13,861 bases of DNA from an uncultured bacterium (GCA_903896775.1 CAITZE010000209.1:1-13861), one strand, 5' to 3'. Numbered from the stretch's first letter, positions 1-7,316 are shown. Notes: generated from the letters alone by a model not told the origin. Numbers and translations are program-made.

Positions 1-1196
1 AAGCCGACCGCGATGGTCATAGCCATCAGCGACAAGTTATCGATGCTGTAGTTGAACAAATACATCCCAGCGAATGTGCCGATGACCGACAGCGGAATGG
101 CAAGCGCGGGTGTGATAGTCGCCCAAACGTCGCGCAAGAACAGGAAGATTACGAGCACCACGAGGCCCGCCGTCAGAAGCAGCGTGTATTTAACTTCCGC
201 TACCGAGGCGCGGATGGTTTGCATGCGGTCGATGTAGCGGTAAATATGTAGCGACGGAGGCAAAAGCCGCATCGCCTTCGCAACAGTGTCGTCCACGCGT
301 TGCCCTGTTTCCAGGACGTTCGCCCCCGGCTGCTTGCGGATGAATGATCCGATCATCGGCTTGCCTTCGAAGTTCCAGGCGCCGGTTTTGGTATTTTCAG
401 CCGCCTCAACAGAGCGCCCAACATCGCGCACCCGTACCGGCGCGCCGTTGTGCATTGTCAGAACGACATCGTTGAAAGGTTCAGCTTCAGTGATCTGATC
501 ATTGGCAAAAATTGTGTAACCACGAACGCCGACCTCGATATTGCCCTTCGGCGAATTGGTCGAGGCATTGCTAATGTCATTACGAAGGTCTTCAAGACTC
601 AGGCCGGTAGCGGCGAGCTTAATGGGGTCGATCTGAATGCGGATCGCGGGCTTTTGCTGGCCCATGACGTTGGCGCCGCCCACGCCTGCCAGCTGCGACA
701 CTTGCTGGAGGACGAGGTTTTCGGCGTAGTCGTCAACCTGCGTCATCGGAATGACGTCCGAGTAGAAGCCAAAGCCCGAGATCGGCGCATCGGCGGGATT
801 GACCTTTTGATAACTCGGCGGCGCCGGCAAAGTGCGCGGCAGCTGGCCGTTGGCAGCATTAATCGCCGATTGCACGTCTTGAGCCGCACCGTCGACGTTT
901 CGATCCAGCTCAAACTGGAGCGTAACAGAGGTGCTGCCGAGAACACTCGTAGACGTCATCTGTATGACGCCCGGAATTTGCGAGAATTGCCGCTCTAAAG
1001 GTTGAGCGACGGAGGAAGCCATTGTTTCGGGGCTGGCACCCGGTAAGTTGGCATTGACTTGCAAGGTCGGGAAATCGATCTGCGGAATAGCAGCCGTCGG
1101 CAGGAACGGATAAGCCGCCGAACCCACCGCGAGGATGATCACCATCAAGACTGAGGTTGCGACAGGTCGCTGAATGAAATGCGACGAAATGCTCAC
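1..1196 (-). CDS. RND multidrug efflux permease, MdtB/MdtC-like (N-terminal part, runs off the window)
   Basis: This is an inner-membrane, proton-driven pump subunit of the resistance-nodulation-division family (HAE1 type), which works with a periplasmic adaptor and an outer-membrane channel. About 398 codons are present. The N-terminus reads SISSHFIQRPVATSVLMVI, the usual TM1 entry (FIxRPVAT). It is followed by the porter-domain signatures PQIDFPTLQV, LPGASPETMASSVAQPLE, GSTSVTLQFELDRN and QDVQSAINAA, and these match MdtB/MdtC most closely. TM2 (TLLLTAGLVVLVIFLFLRD), TM3 and TM4 follow. The window ends at TIAVG, just before the expected VDD proton-relay aspartates, so activity cannot be judged. 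The start is GTG at 1196: an in-frame TAA ends at 1199, and an AGGGG ribosome site lies about nine bases upstream. No adaptor gene lies upstream in this window; any partner would be beyond position 1. Substrates cannot be inferred. Confidence 0.93.
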   Translation of the reverse strand, partial: MSISSHFIQRPVATSVLMVIILAVGSAAYPFLPTAAIPQIDFPTLQVNANLPGASPETMASSVAQPLERQFSQIPGVIQMTSTSVLGSTSVTLQFELDRNVDGAAQDVQSAINAANGQLPRTLPAPPSYQKVNPADAPISGFGFYSDVIPMTQVDDYAENLVLQQVSQLAGVGGANVMGQQKPAIRIQIDPIKLAATGLSLEDLRNDISNASTNSPKGNIEVGVRGYTIFANDQITEAEPFNDVVLTMHNGAPVRVRDVGRSVEAAENTKTGAWNFEGKPMIGSFIRKQPGANVLETGQRVDDTVAKAMRLLPPSLHIYRYIDRMQTIRASVAEVKYTLLLTAGLVVLVIFLFLRDVWATITPALAIPLSVIGTFAGMYLFNYSIDNLSLMAMTIAVG

Positions 1197-1503
1197 CGTT
1201 TACCGCCCCTTACCAACCCGACGCCGGGTTTCGGAATTATTCATTGTGTGGACAATCGCGCGCCTAAAACGCGCGGCGCCATCGCCATCAACCCCGACGA
1301 GACGCCTTGGGCCACAGATTGCCCGACACGCATCAGATGAGCAAGCCAGCAGCCGTTATAGCTGTGGGGTACATGTGCCGTCCCCCTATGTACGTATTTT
1401 CAAAGGTTTCCAGCGGCCTAAGGCCTCTTCCTTTGCACCTGCCATCTGCCCTCCAAATTGGGCTCGGTAATGCACACAGATATGTGATGCGCGAACAGAT
1501 GGG
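1197..1503. other. Intergenic gap between the TPR/ATP-grasp gene and the RND pump gene
   Basis: No recognisable gene lies in these 307 bases. On the minus strand an ATG at 1445 with a good GGAGG site opens a 19-codon ORF (MAGAKEEALGRWKPLKIRT, stop at 1386), which is unsupported by anything else. A perfect GGCCTTAGGCC palindrome lies around 1415-1425 but has no T-run, so it is not a convincing terminator. No strong sigma-70 promoter was seen. The RND gene is far enough from the TPR gene that it probably has its own promoter. Confidence 0.5.
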
Positions 1504-3060
1504 CTAGGGCGAAGCCGATTTGACCATGCGGCTCAACATTGCGCCGAAGGCTATCTTGATCGCTTTGACGCTCGGAGCCTTGTAGGGGAAGTCGCTCGTG
1601 TTGCCGTTGACCAGCATGGTCGCGTTGGCTTCGAAGACAACAACATTACCCTCGCGGTCCAGCGCGCAATCGATCCCCATGAACTCGAGGCCGATGGTCT
1701 TGGTGATCGCATCCAAAGTCGCCATCTGCGCCGGCCCGAAGACGGCGCCGGCATTCATAAGAAAAGCCTTCTCTTCTTGCTGCATCCAGACCGTATTGAT
1801 CATATCCGTATTGAAATGATGCACTTTCCACTGATCGCCGATTGCAAGGTGGTAGGGCAATATCTGGCCGCCAATGCAGAAGAACCTATATTTCCGATAG
1901 TGGCCGTCGCTGGACTGATAATCGAGGTAGTCCATGAGATAATAATCGGCCTCGGGACGCTTTGCCGCGAATTCGCGTAATTCAGTGATGCTTGCAATCT
2001 TTTCGAATTGGTCGCCGCCATGCAGACCACTGACGCGGGCTAGAAAAGGCATATTGAACATCCCCACTTCGGACGTCGGGACGTCGGAGCATAAAGCTGC
2101 GCCGCTGACTGGTATGCACCGCGCTATGCGGCACCCAGGGATATGCGCTAGACGCTGGGCGATCGTCGCGCGGTCGGTCATGGATATACGTTGCGGATGG
2201 TTCACCACAGGCAAACCCAGATGCTTAAATAACACCGCGGCCGTCAGCAGGATATTTTCGCTGCGCTCAGCACCAGATATGAGGTTCACCACAACGTCGA
2301 CGCGAGCGCGAATGGCTGGAATATCGTAATAGAGACTCTCGAGTAACGGCAGAATGTGAACATCGTAATCACGGCCTGCCACCAAGTGGCCATAGGGCGT
2401 GTTCACGTAACCTGGGCCCAATATCAATAAAACGCTGAAGCGCGCGGCAGCCGACCTTGCTTTAAATGTCGCGACCGTTTGATGCGCCATCGCATCGGCA
2501 TATTGTTTCCGCGCAAAATCTGGTTTCTTCGCGCGCAGTAAAGCATCAGCTAATTCAAAACGCGCTTTCGTGCTGTTCGTTGTATCCAAGCGTATCGCTT
2601 CGCGCAGATGGGCTATGGCCTCGTCATGCATCCAGCCTTCGCTGTAGAGCGCCCCTAGCTTCACATGTGCGTGCGCCGATTGAGGCAGGCACTTTACGTA
2701 AGCTTTGTATGACTCGAGGGCCTTGGGTAAAACGCCGAAGTTACGAAAGATGCTGCCCAGAACGCGGTGCACCTCGATGTGATCAGGCGCTACGGCTCGC
2801 GCCCATTCCAGAAAACGCACGGCTTCAAAAGATCGATCGCCGTGGTAGTGCAGCAACACCCCGAGATCGTATAGGGCAGGTGCGAAGTCGGGATTGATCT
2901 TCAGCGCCGTGCGGTAGCTTGCCTCCGCTGCGTCGAAATTATAAATCGCGGCATAAGCGCTCCCAAGCTGATGATGGGCTTCGGCGCTGTTGTCTTGATG
3001 TAAGGCGGCCAAGCAATGATCGATGGTGGCTGACGTGCTGCCGCTCTGCTCACTGACCAT
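1504..3060 (-). CDS. TPR protein with ATP-grasp-like C-terminal domain
   Basis: The protein is cytoplasmic by appearance, with no signal peptide or membrane segment. Numbered from the chosen Met, residues about 15-190 form tandem tetratricopeptide repeats; units end in typical motifs such as AxxxYRTALKINPD, FLEWARAVAPD and LREAIRLDTT. The C-terminal half (about 210-515) resembles an ATP-grasp ligase: YRKYRFFCIGG, then GIDCALDREGNVVVFEAN, with D464, E477 and N479 in the positions of the Mg-ATP ligands of the fold. TPR plus ATP-grasp implies ATP-dependent ligation or phosphorylation of a partner held by the repeats; the substrate is unknown. An in-frame ATG at 3096 would add MPKLGCGGEVCR, but the Met at 3060 has GGGGA upstream and a more natural N-terminus. 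A 17-codon ORF ends one base before this start. The gene is divergent from the exported enolase homologue. Confidence 0.82.
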   Translation of the reverse strand: MVSEQSGSTSATIDHCLAALHQDNSAEAHHQLGSAYAAIYNFDAAEASYRTALKINPDFAPALYDLGVLLHYHGDRSFEAVRFLEWARAVAPDHIEVHRVLGSIFRNFGVLPKALESYKAYVKCLPQSAHAHVKLGALYSEGWMHDEAIAHLREAIRLDTTNSTKARFELADALLRAKKPDFARKQYADAMAHQTVATFKARSAAARFSVLLILGPGYVNTPYGHLVAGRDYDVHILPLLESLYYDIPAIRARVDVVVNLISGAERSENILLTAAVLFKHLGLPVVNHPQRISMTDRATIAQRLAHIPGCRIARCIPVSGAALCSDVPTSEVGMFNMPFLARVSGLHGGDQFEKIASITELREFAAKRPEADYYLMDYLDYQSSDGHYRKYRFFCIGGQILPYHLAIGDQWKVHHFNTDMINTVWMQQEEKAFLMNAGAVFGPAQMATLDAITKTIGLEFMGIDCALDREGNVVVFEANATMLVNGNTSDFPYKAPSVKAIKIAFGAMLSRMVKSASP

Positions 3061-3061
3061 C

Positions 3062-3115
3062 CTACAAACTTCCCCACCACAGCCGAGCTTCGGCATTCAT
3101 CAGGACGTCCTTCAT
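3062..3115 (-). other. Possible 17-codon leader or precursor peptide ORF before the ATP-grasp gene
   Basis: ATG at 3115 is preceded by AGGA with a seven-base spacer, and the frame reads MKDVLMNAEARLWWGSL before TAG. That stop lies one base before the ATG at 3060, an arrangement that favours translational coupling. It overlaps the alternative N-terminal extension of the ATP-grasp gene in another frame, so only one of the two readings is likely to be used. It could be a coupling or leader ORF, a peptide substrate of the ATP-grasp enzyme, or chance. Confidence 0.22.
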
Positions 3116-3388
3116 ATCAGATTCCTACACAGCCTGTCGTTCCGTGGCCCGCGAAAATTGGCCGCAAGAACCCGGCCTTGCGAATCGAAAGGCATTTTGA
3201 CTGCCCTTTTCAGATTCAAATCAGAGTTCTTAAATCAAGGGTTTAGTCAATGTGCACTGCGCCATTTATTTTTCCAGTACGCGTTGAATAAGCGCGCTAA
3301 CATTCCGCCGGTATAGGGCGGCGGCCAATCATCGTTAGCGTGAAAAAACGATCGGCAAACATGCCCGCAATTTCTGGGGAGGATACCT
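3116..3388. other. Divergent intergenic region between the TPR/ATP-grasp and enolase-type genes
   Basis: Nothing in this stretch codes convincingly. It is AT-richer than its neighbours near 3190-3245, where promoters for the two divergent genes would be expected. A TTGACT occurs at 3197-3202 on the plus strand, but no good -10 follows at 16-18 bases. A short CCGCC/GGCGG hairpin lies at 3305-3321. The ribosome site of the enolase gene (GGGGAGGA, 3377-3384) is at the right end. Confidence 0.5.
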
Positions 3389-4807
3389 GTGGATAGACGT
3401 GAATCACTTAGAGCCCTGACCTTGGGCGCAGCGGGCGTTGCAAGTCTCGCAGCCGTCAAGGAATCAATCGCGCAAGCAAAAGCCGCTGCGCCGCAACCAG
3501 CCGAGACCGCGCGTGAACGCGCACGCGCCGGCGGCATGCCGCCGCTCAAGATTAAAGACATCAAAGTGATCGTCACCAAGGTGAACGGCACCAGCAACAT
3601 CAACTGCAAAATCTACACAAGCGAAGCCGGACTATACGGGATCGGCTGCGGCACTCATGCCGAGCGCCCGACTATCGTCGCCGAAATGATCGAAAAATAC
3701 TTCAAGCCGATGCTGATCGATCGTAATGCCGACGAGATTGAAAAGATCTGGCAGGAGTTGTGGATCGCGCCGTATTGGCGCGGCAATGTCGACGCCAATA
3801 ACGCCATGGCCGCTATCGATGGCGCGTTGTGGGACATTCTCGGTAAACGCTGCGGTGTGCCGGTCTACACGCTGCTCGGCGGTAAAGTGCGCACCGGCTT
3901 GCGCATGCTGGGTGACATTCAAGCCCGCACGCCGCAGATCATGGAAGACCAAATCCGCAAGATGATGGAAGACGGCTATGACCACTTCCGCATCTATCTC
4001 GCGGGCGGCGGCGGTGAAGGCGGCGGCGAAGGCGGCGGACGCGGACGTCAGCCCCTCTCAGCCGGCGGCGGAACAATCGACCCGCGCGCGCGGAAAGAGG
4101 CCCCGACCGAAGGTCCATTGCCCGGCGGACGCGGCAACGACGTCGAATACATCAAGCGCCTCTGCGACGCCTTTGAATACGTCCGCAATAAGATCGGCTG
4201 GGATATTGAGATCGGGCACGACGTGCACGAGCGGCCCACGGCGCGCGGCGGCGTAATGCTGGCCAAAGCGGTCGAACAATATCGGCCGTTCTTCATGGAA
4301 GATATTTTCGCGCCTGAAGATTGCGGCTGGTACCACGTCGTGCGCCAGCAAAGCTCCATCGGTATCGCCATGGGCGAATTGTTCGTCAATCAGAACGAAT
4401 GGCTGCCGCTGGTAGCAAACCGCGATATCGACATCATGCGTATGCATATTTCGGCAGCAGGCGGGCTCAATCTGGCCCGTAAAGTCGCGCATGTCTGCGA
4501 ATTCTTTAGCGTGACCACTGCCTGGCACGGCCCAGCAAACGTTTCGCCGGTGGGGCATGCGGTTAATTTGCATGTCGATCTGTCGATCAATAACTTCGGC
4601 ATTTGCGAAGGCCGCCCGTTCTCCGAACAGCTGCAGGAGCTCTTCCCCGGCTGCCCGGAAATCCGCAAAGGTATTCGCTATTCCAACGACAAACCCGGCC
4701 TCGGCATCGATATCGACGAGAAAATTGCGGCGAAGTATCCGCCCAGCGGCGATCCTGGTTCCGAACGCGGTGGCTTCGATCGCGAAGGTGCGCCGCGGCG
4801 TCCCTAA
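3389..4807 (+). CDS. Tat-exported enolase-superfamily protein (RspA / D-mannonate dehydratase-like)
   Basis: A member of the mandelate racemase/muconate lactonizing group, in which a divalent metal stabilises an enolate formed by abstracting the proton alpha to a carboxylate. The 472-residue protein opens with a twin-arginine signal (DRRESLRALTLGAAGVASLAA), so it is probably folded in the cytoplasm and exported to the periplasm. Predicted metal ligands are D278 (in GHDVHERP), E304 (MEDIF) and E330 (AMGELF). Their 26/26 spacing, with H280, H380 (WHGPANVSPVGH) and E407 (NFGICE), matches mannonate dehydratase (ManD/RspA). R201 (HFRIY) fits the ManD active-site arginine, but the following loop (about 204-248) is a glycine-rich insert with no tyrosine, so the catalytic Tyr of true ManD seems absent. 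It may be a different sugar-acid dehydratase or inactive. Start is GTG, five bases after GGGGAGGA; translation gives no better ATG. A strong terminator follows. Confidence 0.88.
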   Translation: MDRRESLRALTLGAAGVASLAAVKESIAQAKAAAPQPAETARERARAGGMPPLKIKDIKVIVTKVNGTSNINCKIYTSEAGLYGIGCGTHAERPTIVAEMIEKYFKPMLIDRNADEIEKIWQELWIAPYWRGNVDANNAMAAIDGALWDILGKRCGVPVYTLLGGKVRTGLRMLGDIQARTPQIMEDQIRKMMEDGYDHFRIYLAGGGGEGGGEGGGRGRQPLSAGGGTIDPRARKEAPTEGPLPGGRGNDVEYIKRLCDAFEYVRNKIGWDIEIGHDVHERPTARGGVMLAKAVEQYRPFFMEDIFAPEDCGWYHVVRQQSSIGIAMGELFVNQNEWLPLVANRDIDIMRMHISAAGGLNLARKVAHVCEFFSVTTAWHGPANVSPVGHAVNLHVDLSINNFGICEGRPFSEQLQELFPGCPEIRKGIRYSNDKPGLGIDIDEKIAAKYPPSGDPGSERGGFDREGAPRRP

Positions 4808-4831
4808 AACGATCTGCGTATTTCTGAAGAG

Positions 4832-4863
4832 AGCCGCCTCGCGCACTGCGAGGCGGCTTTTTT
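4832..4863 (+). terminator. Rho-independent terminator of the enolase-type gene
   Basis: A perfect 11-bp stem (AGCCGCCTCGC at 4832-4842 with GCGAGGCGGCT at 4848-4858) encloses a five-base loop and runs straight into TTTTTT (4858-4863). It lies 25 bases after the plus-strand stop. On the minus strand no T-run follows, so it serves mainly the plus-strand gene. Confidence 0.93.
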
Positions 4864-4869
4864 CATTAT

Positions 4870-5822
4870 TCAGTTCGCCGTAGCGACGAAGTCTGCTTTG
4901 CCGTCGTCGAGCACTAGCGTTCTTTCATAAGACACGTAGTGGAACCGTTTGGCGGTATGACCGGCGTGGACCGAGAAACCGATCGTATAGGTTTTGCCCG
5001 GCACAATATCTTTATGCCCGGCACCGGCCATGAGCTTGCGCGTAAAGATCACAGCCCACACGCCCGCTTTGCTGCGCGTCGCTTCGGTTTTTACAACCGG
5101 GTCGGTATTTGCGGCGCGCTTATCGAGGACGTAGCCGTCGACCGCGACTGGCTTCGCGCCGGGATTGAGACGGGCCTGCCAATACTCAAGGTACTCGCCG
5201 GCGGCTTTCATCTTTTCCAAATCTTCCGGGGTTTTGATGTCACCCCCACCACCAGGAATACGCGAGGAATATAGATATTTGGTAACGGTGTCTTTGCCCC
5301 GCGCCATGCTCGCCGCATCATCGTGGCACGCAACCCAGCATCCGGCCCGGGCGGAGTCAGGTACAGTGCCATCGTCCATCATCATTGAGACTTTGGTTTC
5401 GAAGTCCTTATCCATGCCGGCGTCGGGCTGCTTACCCGGATCAAATTCCAAGCGCACATAAAGGTTCTCCGCATCATGGGCAGTTTGTACTTGCAGATCG
5501 AGGAATCCGGGCTTGCCGAGAATCGGTGTGGGCTCTTTCGCGGGCTCAGCGTGAACCAACGATTCTCCGACCGGATGTTCATCGATATCGCCGTGGCAGG
5601 CTAAACAGTTCTTTCCTTCGAGAAATCTCTTCCGGCCGCTGTGGCGCTCCTGCGACATCAAACGCTCAAACGACGTTTGCGCCGGATAGAGCAGCATGAT
5701 TTTTTTAGCCGGCACTTTCGCCCAATTGACCGCTTGGGCGCTCCCCACACGGATATGACGGCAACAAACATGAACAAGCACACGAAAAGTTGCGCGCCCG
5801 TGGATGAGATTTTTAGTGACAC
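4870..5822 (-). CDS. Periplasmic haem protein: c-type haem site plus ethylbenzene-dehydrogenase-like haem-binding domain (apparent frameshift in the signal peptide)
   Basis: The body, open from 5781 to 4870, has a c-type haem motif CLACH (about 5607-5593). An EB_dh-type haem-binding domain follows (LGKPGFLDLQVQTAHDAENLYVRLEF, then GCWVACHDD, ending YTIGFSVHAGHTAKRFHYVSYERT). CWVAC-H, with three residues between cysteines, is typical of these domains and may hold another haem or a disulfide. Such proteins are periplasmic electron carriers. The open frame lacks a signal peptide. A GTG at 5822 behind GGGAGG starts one in a neighbouring frame (SLKISSTGAQLFVCLFMF, then VAVISVWG). One extra G in the G-run at 5743-5746 joins the frames as VISVWGSAQA followed by VNWAKVPAKK, a textbook cleavage site. 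As written, translation from the GTG stops after 54 residues at 5658. The lesion may be real or a sequencing error. It is divergent from cytochrome b561, 49 bases between starts, suggesting electron exchange. Confidence 0.85.
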
Positions 5823-5871
5823 TCCGTTTCCTCCCCGATTACCGTCACCTTGAATAGGGGGACACTTTAGC

Positions 5872-6405
5872 ATGCAGCCGCCCAACGAGAAGTTCGGACC
5901 TGTAGCAATTTTTCTACACTGGTTTACGGCCCTTGCGATCTTGGTCGCCGTCATCTTTGGCTTGGTTTCGGTGTACGCCGATAGCGCGGAATTAACCCGG
6001 ACGGCGCTGCTCATTCATCAGTCTCTGGGTTTCATCGCTTTTGTCGTGGTGATTTTTCGCATCGTCTGGCGCATGACGCACCCCGCCCCCCCGCTCCCCG
6101 AGGCCATGCCGCAAAGCCAAAAAATAGCTGCGGCTACAACGCATGGTCTACTTTATCTGACGCTGCTGGCCCTTGCGGTCACGGGTTATATTGGACTGGC
6201 GGCGCGCGGCCGCGCCATTTCCATTGCCGGTTTATTCGACCTGCCGAGGGTGGTGCCGCTTGATCGCGTTCTTTCGGTCACGTCTCAAAATCTGCACGAC
6301 TACGGGCAATACGTTCTTTACGCCCTACTCGCCCTGCATGTCGGCGCTGCGCTCTATCACCACTTTGTTGTGAAAGACGGCATCTTGAGACGCATGTGGC
6401 GTTAA
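5872..6405 (+). CDS. Cytochrome b561 (di-haem integral membrane electron carrier)
   Basis: A 177-residue protein with four hydrophobic segments (about 11-35, 47-66, 88-110, 146-166), the usual size and topology of bacterial cytochrome b561 (CybB type). It passes electrons between the quinone pool and periplasmic partners. Candidate haem-ligating histidines sit in the helices: H16 (FLHW, the family signature), H49 (IHQSLGF), H142 or H156 (LHDYGQ, ALHVGA) and H163/H164 (YHHFV). The start is ATG at 5872, ten bases after a GGGGG ribosome site. The start-to-start distance to the divergent haem protein is only 49 bases, so promoters of both genes must lie partly inside each other's coding region. 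The pairing suggests that b561 reduces or oxidises the periplasmic haem protein; this is inference from position. No convincing terminator follows. Confidence 0.93.
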   Translation: MQPPNEKFGPVAIFLHWFTALAILVAVIFGLVSVYADSAELTRTALLIHQSLGFIAFVVVIFRIVWRMTHPAPPLPEAMPQSQKIAAATTHGLLYLTLLALAVTGYIGLAARGRAISIAGLFDLPRVVPLDRVLSVTSQNLHDYGQYVLYALLALHVGAALYHHFVVKDGILRRMWR

Positions 6406-6450
6406 AAGATCGCTGCGTCTAAGTCCTTGGTTTGAAAAGCTTGAAGGCCA

Positions 6451-6470
6451 CGGCCAAAATAATTTGGTCG
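6451..6470. repeat. Small inverted repeat after cytochrome b561
   Basis: CGGCCAAA (6451-6458) pairs with TTTGGTCG (6463-6470) with one G-U wobble around an ATAA loop. No T-run follows, so it is a poor terminator; it may be a protein site or chance. Confidence 0.3.
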
Positions 6471-6511
6471 GCTTGCGCATATTTATGGCTCGTCCGACGT
6501 CTTAGATAAGA

Positions 6512-6523
6512 TGGCTTAAGCCA
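6512..6523. promoter_or_regulatory. Perfect 12-bp palindrome upstream of the lipoprotein gene
   Basis: TGGCTTAAGCCA reads the same on both strands and lies 11 bases before the GGGAGG ribosome site of the lipoprotein gene. It could be an operator or a 5'-UTR hairpin that affects translation. No recognised regulator matches it. Confidence 0.3.
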
Positions 6524-6544
6524 AAACGGATCTCGGGAGGATCT

Positions 6545-6997
6545 ATGCGAAGCCTTACGGTTCATAAATTATTTTTTACGCTCGCAGTCGGCTTCATTCT
6601 GACGGCCTGTAGCGGCGAGCGTGTTTCCTATGTATTCCCAGCACCGGCGGCGAACGAACCTGAAGCGCAAATCCACTTCATTCAGCATCACGGCGTTTAT
6701 AGTTGGCATGCCGACACAGACTCGTTGCTATACGTCGAAGGAAGCGACCGCCAATGGTATCGCGTCGACTTGCTGTCACCCTGTGACGGACTTGCCTTCG
6801 CTATGGGTGTCAGATTGCTTCCCAGCGACGGCGCCGGCAATTTCGACCGCTTCAGTTACATCGCTATTCGCGGCCAGCGCTGCAAAGTGCAGTCAGTTAA
6901 GAAAATCGCGCCGCCGGTACGTAACGTAACGCCGCCGCGTGGGGTCACACCCTCAAATGCTCTGGTGCCTCCGAACGCCGAAACCCGTTCGCTGTAG
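6545..6997 (+). CDS. Predicted outer-envelope lipoprotein, DUF6491-like
   Basis: The first 21 residues form a lipoprotein signal peptide with lipobox L19-T20-A21-C22, so the mature protein is lipid-anchored at C22. The body (about 41-121) resembles the DUF6491 family: IHFIQHHGVYSWHADTDS, then LLYVEGSDRQWYRVDL, a conserved-looking C80 in SPCDGL and C113 in GQRCKV. These last two could form a disulfide in the periplasm. The C-terminal 30 residues are proline-rich and probably disordered. The family assignment is from remembered pattern and no biochemical role is known. The start is ATG at 6545, four bases after GGGAGG. It converges on the small cysteine-rich gene, with a seven-base gap between stops. 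Its upstream region carries a 12-bp palindrome. Confidence 0.82.
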   Translation: MRSLTVHKLFFTLAVGFILTACSGERVSYVFPAPAANEPEAQIHFIQHHGVYSWHADTDSLLYVEGSDRQWYRVDLLSPCDGLAFAMGVRLLPSDGAGNFDRFSYIAIRGQRCKVQSVKKIAPPVRNVTPPRGVTPSNALVPPNAETRSL

Positions 6998-7004
6998 AAG
7001 TAGG

Positions 7005-7316
7005 CTACCTACAGACTTCCTTCATTTCGTACTGATTTGTCTTGTCGTTCCACACCAGTTGGGACGTGCAAACTTTCTGCTGCACCGGCATAGGCTGTAT
7101 GGGAGCCAAGACCAGCGACTTTGGTGGGCAGATATCGGGGGTGCAGATCGAAGTCTCGGCCGGGTTAGTGCAGATGCTCTGCGGCCGCCCATCGAAACAC
7201 GTGCAGCTACAGGAAGACGGTGTTTGCACTTGCGCGCGTGCGCCCGAAGCCAGCGGAAGCGCGAAAGCCAGCGAGAGAATCAAAACGCGAATTGGGCGAC
7301 GAAGCACAGACATCAT
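7005..7316 (-). CDS. Small secreted cysteine-rich protein of unknown function
   Basis: A 103-residue product with a Sec signal peptide (RRPIRVLILSLAFALPLASG, cleavage probably after ARA at residue 28). The mature part, about 75 residues, has eight cysteines (36, 38, 40, 49, 58, 63, 83, 102), starting with the cluster SSCSCTCFDG and ending EVCR, and is otherwise rich in proline and polar residues. The even number and export suggest four disulfides in the periplasm; the CSCTC cluster could instead bind metal. The reading frame is open upstream to an ATG at 7385, but that has no ribosome site and would bury the signal peptide, so the tandem ATGs at 7316/7313 are preferred even though their ribosome site is also weak. 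I do not recognise a characterised homologue. Confidence 0.7.
   Translation of the reverse strand: MMSVLRRPIRVLILSLAFALPLASGARAQVQTPSSCSCTCFDGRPQSICTNPAETSICTPDICPPKSLVLAPIQPMPVQQKVCTSQLVWNDKTNQYEMKEVCR

Noticed and set aside
450..998. A 182-codon plus-strand open frame across the RND gene
   Set aside because: It is antisense to well-conserved RND porter motifs, and its Arg/Leu-rich composition is typical of shadow frames.
3197..3225. Sigma-70 promoter starting with TTGACT upstream of the enolase gene
   Set aside because: No hexamer resembling TATAAT lies 16-18 bases downstream on the plus strand.
3389..4807. Firm naming of the exported enolase as D-mannonate dehydratase
   Set aside because: The metal ligands fit, but the catalytic Tyr loop is replaced and the protein is exported, so the exact reaction is not supported.
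4058..4846. A 262-codon open frame antisense to the enolase-type gene
   Set aside because: It lies wholly opposite a gene with clear catalytic motifs, shows no domain, and is explained by GC-biased codon use of the plus-strand gene.
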